Shown here: positions 22,466 through 34,461 of the stretch, piece after piece
How positions within the stretch are numbered: position 1 is the first letter of the stretch
How the letters are laid out: each line of letters begins with the position of its first letter
Assembly: GCA_947184155.2 (NCBI GenBank)
Contig: CAMXCT020005013.1
Coordinates: 62,001-126,000, forward strand
DNA: 64,000 nucleotides
Reading direction: 5' to 3'
Source of the DNA: Cladocopium goreaui
Taxonomy: Eukaryota > Sar > Dinophyceae > Suessiales > Symbiodiniaceae
Notes under the pieces: generated by a model
What the model was told of the DNA's origin: nothing
The model's database searches: none
What the model saw: the letters and a program-made list of their open reading frames with translations, nothing else
Program-made: the position numbers and the translations under genes

Positions 22466-25400
22466 AAAGCACTTCCCAGTACTACTTTGCACTGCAAAGC
22501 TTGCACAAACTACTTCCCAGTACTTTGTACTACACAGCTTGCACAAAGCACTTCCCAGTACTACTGTGTACTACACAGCTTGCACAAACTACTTCCCAGT
22601 ACCACTTTGTACTACAAAGCTTGCACGAAGCACTTCCCAGTACCACTTTGTACTACAAAGCTTGCACGAAACCGTTCCCAGTTCTACTGTGTACTACAAA
22701 GCTTGCACAAAGCAATTCCCAGGACTACTTTGTACTACAAGGCTTGCAAAGTCGTTCCCAGTACTACTGTGTACTACAAAGCTTGCAACAACTACTTCCC
22801 AGTACTACTTTGTACTACAAGGCTTGCAAAGTCGTTCCCAGTACTACTGTGTACTACAAAGCTTGCAACAACTACTTCCCAGTACTACTTTGTACTACAA
22901 AGCTTGCACAAAGTCGTTCCCAGTACTACTTTGTACTACAAAGCTTGCACAAAGTCTTTCCCAGTGCTACTGTGTACTACAAAGCTTGCACAAAGCACTT
23001 CCCAGTACTACTGTGTACTACAAAGCTTGCACAAACTACTTCCCAGTACTACTGTGTACTACAAAGCTCGCACAAACTACTTCCAAGTACTACTGTGTAC
23101 TACAAAGCTCGCACAAACACGTTCCCAGTACCACTGTGTACTACAAAGCTTGCACAAACTACTTCCCAGTACTACTGTGTACTACAAAGCTCGCACAAAC
23201 TACTTCCCAGTACTATTGTGTACTACAAAGCTTGCGCAAAGCACTTCCCAGTACTACTGTGTACTACAAAGCTTGCACAAAGCACTTCCCAGTACTACTG
23301 TGTACTACAAAGCTCGCACAAACACGTTCCAAGTACTACTGTGTACTACAAAGCTTGCACGAAGCACTTCCCAGTACTACTGTGTACTACAAAGCTTGCA
23401 CAAAGCACTTCCCAGTACCACTTTTTACTACAAAGCTTGCACAAAGTCGTTCCCAGTACTACTGTGTACTACAAAGCTTGCACAAAGCACTTTCCAGTAC
23501 TACTGTGTACTACAAAGCTCGCACAAAGCACTTCCCAGTACTACTTTGTACTACAAAGCTTGCACAAAGCACTTCCCAGTACTACTTTGTACTACAAAGC
23601 TTGCACAAAGCACTTCCCAGTACTACTGTGTACTACAAAGCTTGCACAAACTACTTCCCAGTACTACTGTGTACTACAAAGCTTGCAACAACTACTTCCC
23701 AGTACTACTGTGTACTACAAAGCTCGCACAAAGCACTTCCCAGTACTACTGTGTACTACAAAGCTTGCAGAAAGCACTTCCCAGTACTACTGTGTACTAC
23801 AAAACCGGCACAAACACGTTCCAGTACTACTGTGTACTACAAAGCTCGCACAAACACGTTCCCAGTACTACTGTGTACTACAAAGCTCGCACAAACTACT
23901 TCCCAGTACTACTGTGTACTACAAAACTTGCACAAACACGTTCCAGTACTACTGTGTACTACAAATCAAAGCTCGCACAAACACGTTCCCAGTACTACTG
24001 TGTACTACACAGCTTGCACAAACTACTTCCCAGTACCACTTTGTACTACAAAGCTTGCACGAAGCACTTCCCAGTACTACTGTGTACTACAAAACTTGCA
24101 CAAACACGTTCCAGTACTACTGTGTACTACATAGCTCGCACAAACACGTTCCCAGTACTACTGTGTACTGCAAAGCTCGCACAAAGCACTTCCCAGTACT
24201 ACTGTGCACTACAGAGCTTGCACAAAGCACTTCCCAGTACTACTTTGTACTACAAAGCTTGCACAAAGTCGTTCGCAGTACTACTTTGCACTACAGCACA
24301 AAGTCGTTCCCAGTACTACTGTGTACTACAAAGCTTGCACAAAGCACTTCCCAGTACTACTGTGTACTACAAAGCTTGCACAAAGCACTTCCCAGTACTA
24401 CTGTGTAATACAAAGCTCGCACAAACTACTTCCCAGTACTATTGTGTACTACAAAGCTTGCACAAAGCCGTTCCCAGTACTACTGTGTACTACAAAGCTT
24501 GCAACAACTACTTCCCAGTACTACTGTGTACTACAAAGCTTGCACAAAGCACTTCCCAGTACTACTGTGTACTACAAAGCTCGCACAAACTACTTCCCAG
24601 TACTATTGTGTACTACAAAGCTTGCACGAAGCACTTCCCAGTACTACTGTGTACTAGAAAGCTCGCACAAACACGTTCCCAGTATATACTACTGTGCACT
24701 ACAAAGCTCGCACAAACTACTTCCCAGTACTACTGTGTACTACAAAGCTTGTAGAAAGCACTTCCCAGTACTACTGTGTACTACAAAGCTTGCACAAAGC
24801 ACTTCCCAGTACCACTTTTTACTACAAAGCTTGCACAAAGTCGTTCCCAGTACTACTGTGTACTACAAAGCTTGCACGAAACCGTTCCCAGTACTACTGT
24901 GTACTACAAAGCTTGCACAAAGCACTTCCCAGTACTACTTTGTACTACAAAGCTTGCACAAAAAGTGTTCCAGTACTACTGTGTACTACAAAGCAGCAAA
25001 ACTACTTCCCCCCCCAGACTATGAGGTCACTACAAAGCTCGCACCAAAGCACTCCCCAGTACTACTGTGTACTACAAAGATGCACAAAGCACTTCCCAGG
25101 TAATACGGTGTACTACCAAAGCTGCACAAAGCACTTCCCAGTACTACTGTGTAACTACAAAGCTTGCCACAAAGTCGTTCAGTTCTACTGTGTACTACAC
25201 AGCTTGCAACAACTACTCCCAGTACTAATTTAATATAAAGCTTGCCAACAAAGTTGTTCCCAGTACTACTGTGTACTACAAAGCTTGCACAAAGTCGTTC
25301 CCAGTACTACTTTGTACTACAAAACTGGCACAAACACGTTCCCAGTACTACTTTGTACTACAAAGCTTGCACAAAGTCGTTCCCAGTACTACTGTGTACT

Positions 25401-28400
25401 ACAAAGCTCGCACGAACTACTTCCAAGTACTACTGTGCACTACAAAGCTCGCACAAAAACGTTCCCAGTACTACTGTGCACTACAAAGCTTGCACAAAGC
25501 CGTTCCCAGTACTACTGTGTACTACAAAGCTCGCACAAACTACTTCCAAGTACTACTGTGTACTACAAAGCTCGCACAAACTACTTCCCAGTACTACTGT
25601 GTACTACAAAGCTCGCACAAAGCACTTCCCAGTACTACTGTGTACTACACATGCACAAACACGTTCCAGTACTACTGTGTACTACAAAGCTCGCACAAAC
25701 ACGTTCACAGTACTACTGTGTACTACAAAGCTCGCACAAACTACTTCCCAGTACTACTGTGTACTACAAAGCTTGCAGAAAGCACTTCCCAGTACTACTG
25801 TGTACTACAAATGCACAAAGCACTTCCCAGTACTACTGTGTACTACAAAGCTTGCACAAAGCCGTTCCCAGTACTACTGTGTACTACAAAGCTCGCACAA
25901 ACTACTTCCAAGTACTACTGTGTACTACAAAGCTCGCACAAACTACTTCCCAGTACTACTGTGTACTACAAAGCTTGCAGAAAGCACTTCCCATTACTAC
26001 TGTGTACTACAAATGCACAAACACGTTCCAGTACTATGTGTACTACAAAGCTTGCACAAACTACTTCCCAGTACTACTGTGTACTACAAAGCTTGCAGAA
26101 ACACGTTCCCAGTACTACTGTGTACTACAAAGCTCGCACAAAGCACGCACAAAGCACTTCCCAGTACTACTGTGTACTTCAAAGCTTGCAGAAAGCACTT
26201 CCCAGTACTACTGTGTACTACAAATGCACAAACACGTTCCAGTACTACTGTGTACTACAAAGCTTGCACAAACTACTTCCCAGTACTACTGTGTACTACA
26301 AAGCTTGCGCAAAGCACTTCCCAGTACTACTGTGCACTACAAAGCTCGCACAAAGCACTTCCCAGTACTACTTTGTACTACAAAGCTTGCACAAAGCACT
26401 TCCTGCACAAACTACTTCCCAGTACTACTTTGTACTACACAGCTTGCACAAAGTACTTCCCAGTACTTCTGTGTACTACACAGCTTTCACAAACTACTTC
26501 CCAGTAGCACTTTGCACTACAAAGCTTGCACGAAGCACTTCCCAGTACTACTGTGTACTACAAAGCTCGCACAAAGCACTTCCCAGTACTACTGTGTACT
26601 ACAAAACTTGCACAAAGCACTTCCCAGTACTACTTTGTACTACAAGGCTTGCAAAGTCCTTCCCAGTACTACTGTGTACTACAAAGCTTGCAACAACTAC
26701 TTCCCAGTACTACTGTGTACTACAAAGCTTGCACAAAGTCGTTCGCAGTACTACTTTGTACTACAAAGCTTGCACAAAGTCGTTCCCAGTACTACTGTGT
26801 ATTACAAAGCTTGCACAAAGCACTTCCCAGTACTACTGTGTACTACAAAGCTTGCACAAAGTCGTTCGCAGTACTACTGTGTACTACAAAGCTTGCACAA
26901 AGTCGTTCCAGTACTACTGTGTACTACAAAGCTCGCACAAACTACTTCCCAGTACTACTGTGTACTACAAAACTTGCACAAACTACTTCCCAGTACTACT
27001 GTGTACTACTAAGCTCGCACAAACACGTTCCAGTACTACTGTGTACAACAAAGCTCGCACAAACACGTTCGCAGTACTACTGTGTACTACAAAGCTCGCA
27101 CAAACTACTTCCCAGTACTACTGTGTACTAAAAAGCTTGCAGAAAGCACTTCCCAGTACTACTGTGTACTACAAATGCACAAACGCGTTCCAGTACTACT
27201 GTGTACTACAAAGCTTGCACAAACTACTTCCCAGTACTACTGTGTACTACAAAGCTTGCAGAAGCACGTTCCCAGTACTACTGTGTACTACAAAGCTCGC
27301 ACAAACTACTTCCAAGTACTACTGTGTACTACAAAGCTCGCACAATCACGTTCCCAGTACTACTGTGTACTACAAAGCTTGCACAAAGTACTTCCCAGTA
27401 CTACTGTGTACTACAAAGCTTGCACAAAGTCGTTCCCAGTACTACTGTGTACTACAAAGCTTGCACAAAGCCATTCCCAATACTACTGTGTACTACAAAC
27501 CTTGCACAAAGTCGTTCCCAGTACTACCGTGTACTACAAAGCTCGCACAAACTACTTCCCAGTACTACTGTGTACTACAAAGCTCGCACAAAGCACTTCC
27601 CAGTACTACTGTGTACTACAAAGCTTGCACAAAGCACTTCCCAGTACTACTGTGTACTACAAAGTTTGCACAAAGTCGTTCCCAGTACTACTGTGTACTA
27701 CAAAGCTTGCACAAAGCACTTCCCAGTACTACTTTGTACTACAAAGCTTGCACAAAGTCGATCCCAGTACTACTGTGTACTACAAAGCTTGCACAAAGTC
27801 GTTCCCAGTACTACTTTGTACTACAAAACTGGCACAAACACGTTCCCAGTACTACTGTGTACTACAAAGCTCGCACAAACTACTTCCAAGTACTACTGTG
27901 TACTACAAAGCTCGCACAAAAACGTTCCCTGCACTACTGTGTGCTACAAAGCTTGCACAAAGTCGTTCGCACGCAGTACTACTGTGTACTACAAAGCTCG
28001 CACAAACTACTTCCCAGTACTACTGTGTACTACAAAGCTTGCACAAAGCCGTTCCCAGTACTACTGTGTACTACAAAGCTTGCACAAAGCACTTCCCAGT
28101 ACTACTGTGTACTACAAAGCTCGCACAAACACGTTCCAAGTACTACTGTGTACTACAAAGCTTGCACGAAGCACTTCCCAGTACTACTGTGTACTACAAA
28201 GCTTGCACAAAGCACTTCCCAGTACCACTTTTTACTACAAAGCTTGCACAAAGTCGTTCCCAGTACTACTGTGTACTACAAAGCTTGCACAAAGCACTTC
28301 CCAGTACTACTTTGTACTACAAAGCTTGCACAAAGCTTGCACAAAACACTTCCCAGTACTACTGTGTACTACAAAGCTTGCACAAAGCACTTCCCAGTAC

Positions 28401-29004
28401 TACTGTGTACTACAAAGCTTGCACAAAGCACTTCCCAGCACTACTGTGTACTACAAAGCTTGCACAAAGTCGTTCCCAGTACTACTGTGTACTACAAAGC
28501 TTGCAACAACTACTTCCCAGTACTACTTTGTACTACAAAGCTTACACAAAGTCGTTCCCAGTGCTACTGTGTACTACAAAGCTTCCACAAACGCGTTCCA
28601 GTACTACTGTGTACTACAAAGCTTGCACAAACTACTTCCCAGTACTACTGTGTACTGCAAAGCTTGCAGAAGCACGTTCCCAGTACTACTGTGTACTACA
28701 AAGCTCGCACAAACTACTTCCAAGTACTACTGTGTACTACAAAGCTCGCACAAAAACGTTCCCAGTACTACTGTGTACTACAAAGCTTGCACAAAGTCGT
28801 TCCCAGTACTACTGTGTACTACAAAGCTTGCACAAACTACTTCCCAGTACTACTGTGTACTACAAAGCTTGCACAAAGCCGTTCCCAGTACTACTGTGTA
28901 CTACAAAGCTTGCACAAAGCACTTCCCAGTACTACTGTGTGCTACACATGCACAAACACGTTCCAAACCACTGTGTACTACAAAGCTCGCACAAACTACT
29001 TCCC
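22466..29004 (+). repeat. 41-bp satellite, about 159 units
   Basis: Units contain TACTACAAAGCTTGCACAAA, a variable four-base slot, TTCCCAGTACTACTGTG. The spacing is exactly 41 bp where checked (23221 to 23262). Change is concentrated at three sites: CTTG/CTCG; the slot (GCAC, GTCG, CTAC, CACG or GCCG); and CTGTG/CTTTG. The plus consensus has no TAA, TAG or TGA, and 41 is not a multiple of 3, so all three plus frames stay open and read the same 41-residue cycle in different phases. This explains frames of 955 and 1,263 codons, which I do not take as genes. Each perfect unit has an AAGCTT site. Confidence 0.97.
24960..25265 (+). other. Disordered segment inside the 41-bp satellite
   Basis: Here alone the units have many one-base insertions and deletions, a CCCCCCCCC run near 25010, and spacing that drifts off 41 bp. 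Units are regular on both sides. It may be an old array edge or a low-quality assembly join. Confidence 0.6.
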
Positions 29005-30530
29005 CTATAGACACTGCGACATCCACGTAGCAAAAAACACGAGGTGTTGCAGCTTCCCCTAGAGACACTGCGACGTGCACGTAGCAAAAAGCACGAGGGT
29101 TTTGCAGCTTCCCCTATAGACACGGCGACATCTACGTAGCAAAAGACACGAGGTTTTGCAGCTTCCCCTTTGGAGACTGCGACATCCACGTAGCAAAAGA
29201 CACGAGGTTTTGCAGCTTCCCCTATAGACAATGCGACATCTACGTAGCAAAAAACACAAGGTTTTGCAGCTTCTCCTATAGACACTGCGACATCGACGCA
29301 GCAAAAGACACGAGGTTTTGCAGCTTCCCTTATAGACACTGCGACATCTACGTAGCAAAAAACACGAGGTTTTGCAGCTTCCCCTATAGACACTGCGACA
29401 TCGACGCGGCAAAAGACACGAGGTTTTGCAGCTTCCCCTATAGACACTGCGACATCTACGTAGCAAAAGACACGAGGTTTTGCAGCTTCCTCTATAGACA
29501 CTGCGACATCTACGTAGCAAAAGACACGAGGTTTTGCAGCTTCCTCTATAGACACTGCGACATCCACGTAGCAAAAAACACGAAGTTTTGCAGCTTCCCT
29601 TATAGACACGGCGACGTCCACGTAGCAAAAAGCACGATGTTTTGCAGCTTCCCCTTTGGAGACTGCGACGTCCACGTAGCAAAAAGCACGATGTTTTGCA
29701 GCTTCCCCTTTGGAGACTGCGACATCCACGTAGCAAAAAACACGAAGTGTTGCAGCTTCCCGTATAGACACTGCGACATCTACGTAGCAAAAAGCACGAT
29801 GTTTTGCAGCTTCCCCTACAGACACTGCGACATCTACGTAGCAAAAACACGAGGTTTTGCAGCTTCCTCTATAGACACGGCGACATCCACGTAGCAAAAA
29901 ACACGAGGTTTTGCAGCTTCCCCTATAGATACGGCGACATCCACGTAGCAAAAAACACGAGGTTTTGCAGCTTCCCCTATAGACACGGCGACATCCACGT
30001 GGCAAAAAACACGATGTTTTGCAGCTTCCCCTATAGAGAGTGCGACATCTACGTAGCAAAAAACACGAAGTTTTGCAGCTTCCCCTACAGACACCGTGAC
30101 ATCTACGTAACAAAAGACACGAGGTTTTGCAGCTTCCCCTATAGACACTGCGACATCGACGCAGCAAAAGACACGAGGTTTTGCAGCTTCCCTTATAGAC
30201 ACTGCGACATCTACGTAGCAAAAAACACGAGGTTTTGCAGCCTTCCCTATAGACACTGCGACATCCACGTAGCAAAAAACACGAGGTTTTGCAGCTTCCC
30301 CTATATAGACAATGCGACATCTACGTAGCAAAAAACACGATGTTTTGCACCTTCCCTTATAGACACTGCGACATCTACGTAGCAAAAAACACGATGTTTT
30401 GTAGCTTCCCCTATAGACACGGCGACATCCACGTAGCAAAAAACACGAAGTTTTGCAGCTTCCCCTATAGACACTGCGACATCTACGTAGCAAAAGACAC
30501 GAGGTTTTGCAGCTTCCCCTATAGACACCG
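29005..30530. repeat. 54-bp satellite, about 28 units
   Basis: Units read roughly CCCCTATAGACACTGCGACA, TCTACGTAGCAAAA, then ACACGAGGTTTTGCAGCTT. As 54 is divisible by 3, the unit gives an 18-residue repeat, and frames on both strands stay open (minus up to 462 codons with CYVDVAVSIGEAAKPRVF-type units; plus FCSFPYRHCDIYVAKNTR-type units). The array starts abruptly in a 41-bp unit at the shared word CTTCCC (28999-29004). Confidence 0.95.
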
Positions 30531-30535
30531 AATTA

Positions 30536-30571
30536 ACGACGCGAAAAACGACGCGAAAAACGACGCGCCGA
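30536..30571 (+). repeat. GACGCGAAAAAC repeat, 3 copies
   Basis: Three 12-bp copies directly after the last 54-bp unit, the last one changing into GACGCGCCGACC. Confidence 0.85.
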
Positions 30572-30779
30572 CCAACTGGCGGCGAACAAAGGTCCAACCC
30601 CCAGACCCCCAACTATAGCCGGGAATCCTTCGCTACGCATTCGGGAAAAAATCGAATATTTTGTTCAAAAGAGTAAATCTTTCAAATTAGAAATTTTATT
30701 TCTTTTTCGAGGCTCAGGGTAAAGTTAAAGTTAAAGCTGCGCTGATGGCCTTTTGGAGACCCTTACAGCACGAAAGTTC

Positions 30780-31080
30780 CTAGCCTGGAGTTTTGTGTGG
30801 CAGGCGCAGGACACAAGACACGTTTTCATTCGCGTGGCAGGTGCAGTATTTCGTGCACGTTGCTAAAATGCTGCAGGCGCGGGTCGAACTGAGAGGTGCT
30901 GCCGGCGGATTTTTATTGCAGGCGCGAAATTTAAGGTGGTGAACTTGGACGATCGTAACACTCGTTTTGTGAGACTGTCGGCATTTTTGGATCTGGTTCT
31001 TGGTGCTCATTGCGCATGGCAGGCGCAATACTTCGGGTGCTCTAAGCTAACTTTCTGTTTCAGGTGCAATACTTGAGAGA
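30780..31080 (+). repeat. Degenerate GGCAGGCGCA-type repeat
   Basis: Words of the form GTGGCAGGTGCAGTATTTCG, GCATGGCAGGCGCAATACTTCG and TTTCAGGTGCAATACTT recur five or six times at irregular spacing (about 30800, 30835, 30875, 30918, 31015, 31060). This looks like an old, diverged tandem or dispersed repeat. Confidence 0.5.
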
Positions 31081-31279
31081 TCTCGACGAAAAATTGGTTG
31101 AAATCTAGCAAACACATGTCTCTTGACATGTTCAACTTTCACTTTTCGTGGTGCGTGCAAAAATTGGTCAAAATACATCAGGAGATCGCTCAACCCTCTC
31201 GTCCCTTTGTAAGTCTTGGGTGGTCTCTTTGTGCGTGTTGGATCCCTGTCGTTGTGGCCTGTGTTGGCGGTGCTTCCAT

Positions 31280-31706
31280 GAAAGCTTTTGGGACATGCTC
31301 TGGAGAGGCTATTGTAAAAAGATCTTGTAAGATCCGCTAAATGTCCTTTTACGAGAAGATCTTGCGGAGATCCTGGTGAGATTCTCGCAAGAGGTCCTTG
31401 CATGAAGTCTTTGAAGATGCCTTGTGTTACTTCTATGCAAGCTCTTGCGGGACGCACACTATCTTGCAAGATCATCTGGAACGTCCTTCTATGACGGTCT
31501 TGAGAGATTCTCTTACAGGTCCTGATTTGCAAATCTTGTCAAGAGGTTTTGTCAGCAAATGTTTTGTAAGCATGGTTTCCACAAGTTCCCGCTCCAGATC
31601 GCAGCGAGGCACCGACACCTTTGCAGTGGAATCCAAAACCATTGATGCCTCGAAATGCCGCCAAGCGCCCCGACAGAGCATCATCAGACTGAATGTGGAC
31701 CCATGA
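31280..31706. other. AGATCTTGCAAGA words and a possible coding end
   Basis: From 31300 to 31560 short inverted words such as GATCTTGTAAGATC, ATCTTGCAAGATC and TCTTGCGGGA recur. The plus frame 31398-31706 ends in RSRSQRGTDTFAVESKTIDA and KCRQAPRQSIIRLNVDP, which reads like protein, but its length (102 codons) is unremarkable and the overlapping minus frame (31047-31532) is longer. I recognise neither. Confidence 0.2.
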
Positions 31707-31889
31707 ATTAATCTAGTCGTGGCTACTTAGCGGTATGAATGGCCCAGTCAGGAATCAGGCTATTGCGACATACCGAGTTACAATTGCATATATATATATA
31801 TACATATAAATATGTGCGTGTATATTTAAAGAAATGTGCTTAAAATGTATGTATAATATATATATATATATATATAGAATTGTTTGTCG

Positions 31890-32085
31890 AAACTATGTAT
31901 GTATGTATGTATCTATGTATGTATGTATGTATGCATGTATGTATGCATGTATGCATGTATGCATGTATGCATGTATGTGTGTATGTATGTATGTATGTAT
32001 GTATGTATGTATGTATGTATGTATGTATGTATGTATGTATGTATCTATGTATGTATCTATGTATGTATGTATGTATGTATGCGTG
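31890..32085 (+). repeat. ATGT tetranucleotide microsatellite
   Basis: A nearly pure (GTAT)n run with GCAT and CTAT variants, preceded and followed by TATATA runs (31784-31875, 32160-32220). The Tyr-Val-Cys-Met frames are artefacts. Confidence 0.95.
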
Positions 32086-32221
32086 TACCTATCAATCAGT
32101 CAATCAACCAGTAATCAACCAATCTATCTAATGCATTTACGTATAAATGTATGCATGTGTATATATATATACACATATGAACTGTATGTGTATATATATA
32201 TATATATATTTATTTATTTAT

Positions 32222-32864
32222 GTATGTATGTATACGTACTTGATATGTTGTATTGCTCGCTACCTACAACTCCGGGGATGCACCATCAAGGACGAAAGAA
32301 AAGAATGTATTGAAATGCACAAACCGCTTGCCGATTGGAGCTCTGTCACGGATTTTTGCTTTTGGTGGCCCCAACCAATCCCAAAAAAAGTGGTCAAATG
32401 GGACCATTTAAAACGTAAGGTGGAAGAATCACTTCGAGATTTGACACTATCAAGCAGTTTTCAAAGATTGAAACATTGAAACCACATGGGTGTGTCTGAA
32501 ATTGGTGGTTTCACGCCCGCTTTGTGGTTTTTGAAATAAGAAACCACAATGGTTAATTACAGGATGGAACGGGGTACCATATTTTCAGACAAACCCATCT
32601 AGCGATTCACTACTTCCAGTAATTGGCCAGTATGATTCCCTACTATATAATACTGGCGTGATCATTCTGCAATATGGGTGTGCAATCCAGCTGGGGACCA
32701 TGGCGCACACACACAAACATATGTAAATATATTTATGCGGTGACTCCTGTTACCATGATGATTATGATAAATATGTATGTTATGTATAAGTATATAGAAT
32801 TATATACATAATATATAATTAAAGGACCGGATAACCCCACATGTCAACTTCCTGCAACAAGCTC
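32222..32864. other. No recognisable gene
   Basis: Average composition. A 110-codon plus frame (32147-32479) begins in the microsatellite and ends in FCFWWPQPIPKKVVKWDHLK-type sequence that I do not recognise. Confidence 0.5.
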
Positions 32865-34115
32865 AAAACAGGTGTGAAAAATGGGATGGGGAAGACAGAT
32901 TGTGTGAAAGAACTGTGTGTGATAGAGCTGTGCGTGAAAGAGTTCTGTGTGAAAGTGCTGTGTGTGACAAGGAACGGTTGTGTGTGACAATGCTGTATAT
33001 GAAAGAATCGTGTGTGAAAGGCAGTGTGTGAAAGGCAGTGTGTGGAAGTTGTTGTGTTCAAGCTTGTTCCGTGTGTGTGAAAGCGTTGTGTGTGTGTGTG
33101 TTTGTGTGGAAGTTTGTGCGTTCAAGTTCGTGAAAGAGATGTGAGTGACAAAGTTGCGTGTGAAAGAACTGTGTGTTCAAGTTTGTGCGAAAGAGTTGTG
33201 TGAGCGTTGTGTGTGGAAGTGTGTATGTGTTCAAGTTGGTGTGTGAAAGAATTATGTTAAAAAGAGATGTGTGTTCAAGGTTGTGTGTGAAAGAGGTGTG
33301 TGTGAACGAGGTCTGTGTGGAAGTTTGTCTGTTCGCGTCGATGTCACAAAGTGCCACACTTGCCACGCAAAACGAAGGTTGCCACACCTGCCACGCAAAG
33401 TGAAGGTGAATGTCGCCAAGTGCCACGCCTGCCACGCAAAGTGAAGGTGGATGTCGCCAAGTGCCACGCCTGCCACGCAAAGTGCCGCGGCTTCACCGCG
33501 CGACCAACGGCGCCCAAGCGCGCCATTGGAGCCAGCCCAGTGCCCGAAGTGCCACGCCTGCCACGCAAAACGTAGGTGGATGTCGCCAACTGCCACGCCT
33601 GCCACGCAAAGTGAAGGTGGATGTCGCCAAGTGCCACGCCTGCGCCGCGGCGAAGCACGCCACCAGAGCCAGGCCCAGTGCCGTAAGTGCCACTCCTCCC
33701 ACGCAAAATGAAGGTGGATGTCGTGAAGTGCCACGCCTGCCACGCAAAGTGAAGGTGGATGTCGTGAAGTGCAGTTGTGTGTGAAAGATGGTCTGTGACA
33801 AAGTTGTGTGTGAAAGAGACTGTGTGACAAAGTTGTGTGTGTGAAAGATGGTGTGTGACAAAGCTGTTTTTGAGGAAAGATCGTGTGTGACAAAGTTGTG
33901 TGTGAAAGAGTGTGTGTGACAAAGTTGTGTGTGAAAGAGGGTGTGTGACAAAGTTGTGTGCAAAAGACGGTATGTGACAAAGTTGTGTGTCAAAGAGAGT
34001 GTGTGTGTGACAAAGTTGTGTGACTAAGTTGTGTGTGTGGCAAAGTTGTGAGTGAAAGAGAGATAAAGGGAGTGTGTTGTGTGACAAAGTTGTGTGTGAA
34101 AAGAGTGTGTGACCG
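32865..34115 (+). repeat. GTGTGTGAAAGAG / GTGTGTGACAAAG array
   Basis: Two blocks (32865-33330 and 33775-34115) of a loose 15-30 bp unit combining TGTGTGTGAAAGAG, TTGTGTGTGACAAAG and GTTCAAG. Between them sits the GC-rich 41-bp array. The His/Thr/Ser/Phe frames on the minus strand come from the repeat. Confidence 0.9.
33345..33775 (+). repeat. GC-rich 41-bp array nested in the GT-rich array
   Basis: Unit: GTGCCACGCCTGCCACGCAA, AGTGAAGGTGGATGTCGCCAA. Copies at 33420 and 33461 are exactly 41 bp apart. Two related inserts (about 33484-33555 and 33640-33690), rich in GCGCC and ending in CCCAGTGCC, split the array. It has the same unit length as the large satellite at 22.5-29 kb but no sequence likeness, so I treat that as coincidence. 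Frames on both strands are open through it. Confidence 0.85.
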
Positions 34116-34461
34116 GGAGGGGGCGGGGCCGGGATACAGAATCAAAAACAAGAACCCCACACAAAGATGTGGGGAACAAATGCGCACATACCTATATATA
34201 TATATACACACACACATAGGCACATATATATATATATGTACATAAATCATGTTTGCATATATGTTTGCAGATGAATATTTACGTATCTATATATATAAAA
34301 CGTATATGAAAAACAAAACATCGTAGATAAGTCTAAATACAAACTTTTATGTTATTTTGATATAGCACCAAAAACTATAAACATGGATATGCAATGTGAA
34401 TCAACTGTGCATATATATATTTGGTGGTTGATCAAAATTCCTGAATCCGGGAACGGCCATT
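34116..34461. other. AT-rich stretch, no gene seen
   Basis: TATATA runs at 34195-34240 and no notable reading frame. Confidence 0.6.

Noticed and set aside
22466-29062. Open frames of 600-1,263 codons on the plus strand
   Set aside because: They come from a stop-free 41-bp tandem unit, are open in all three frames alike, and resemble no protein.
28932-30493. Cys-rich repeat proteins of up to 462 codons on the minus strand
   Set aside because: They are the in-phase translation of a 54-bp satellite; the other strand is open as well.
22466-30530. CRISPR array
   Set aside because: Repeats are directly adjacent with no unique spacers, and the host is eukaryotic.
33345-33775. Kinship between the two 41-bp arrays
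   Set aside because: They share only the unit length; the sequences are unrelated.
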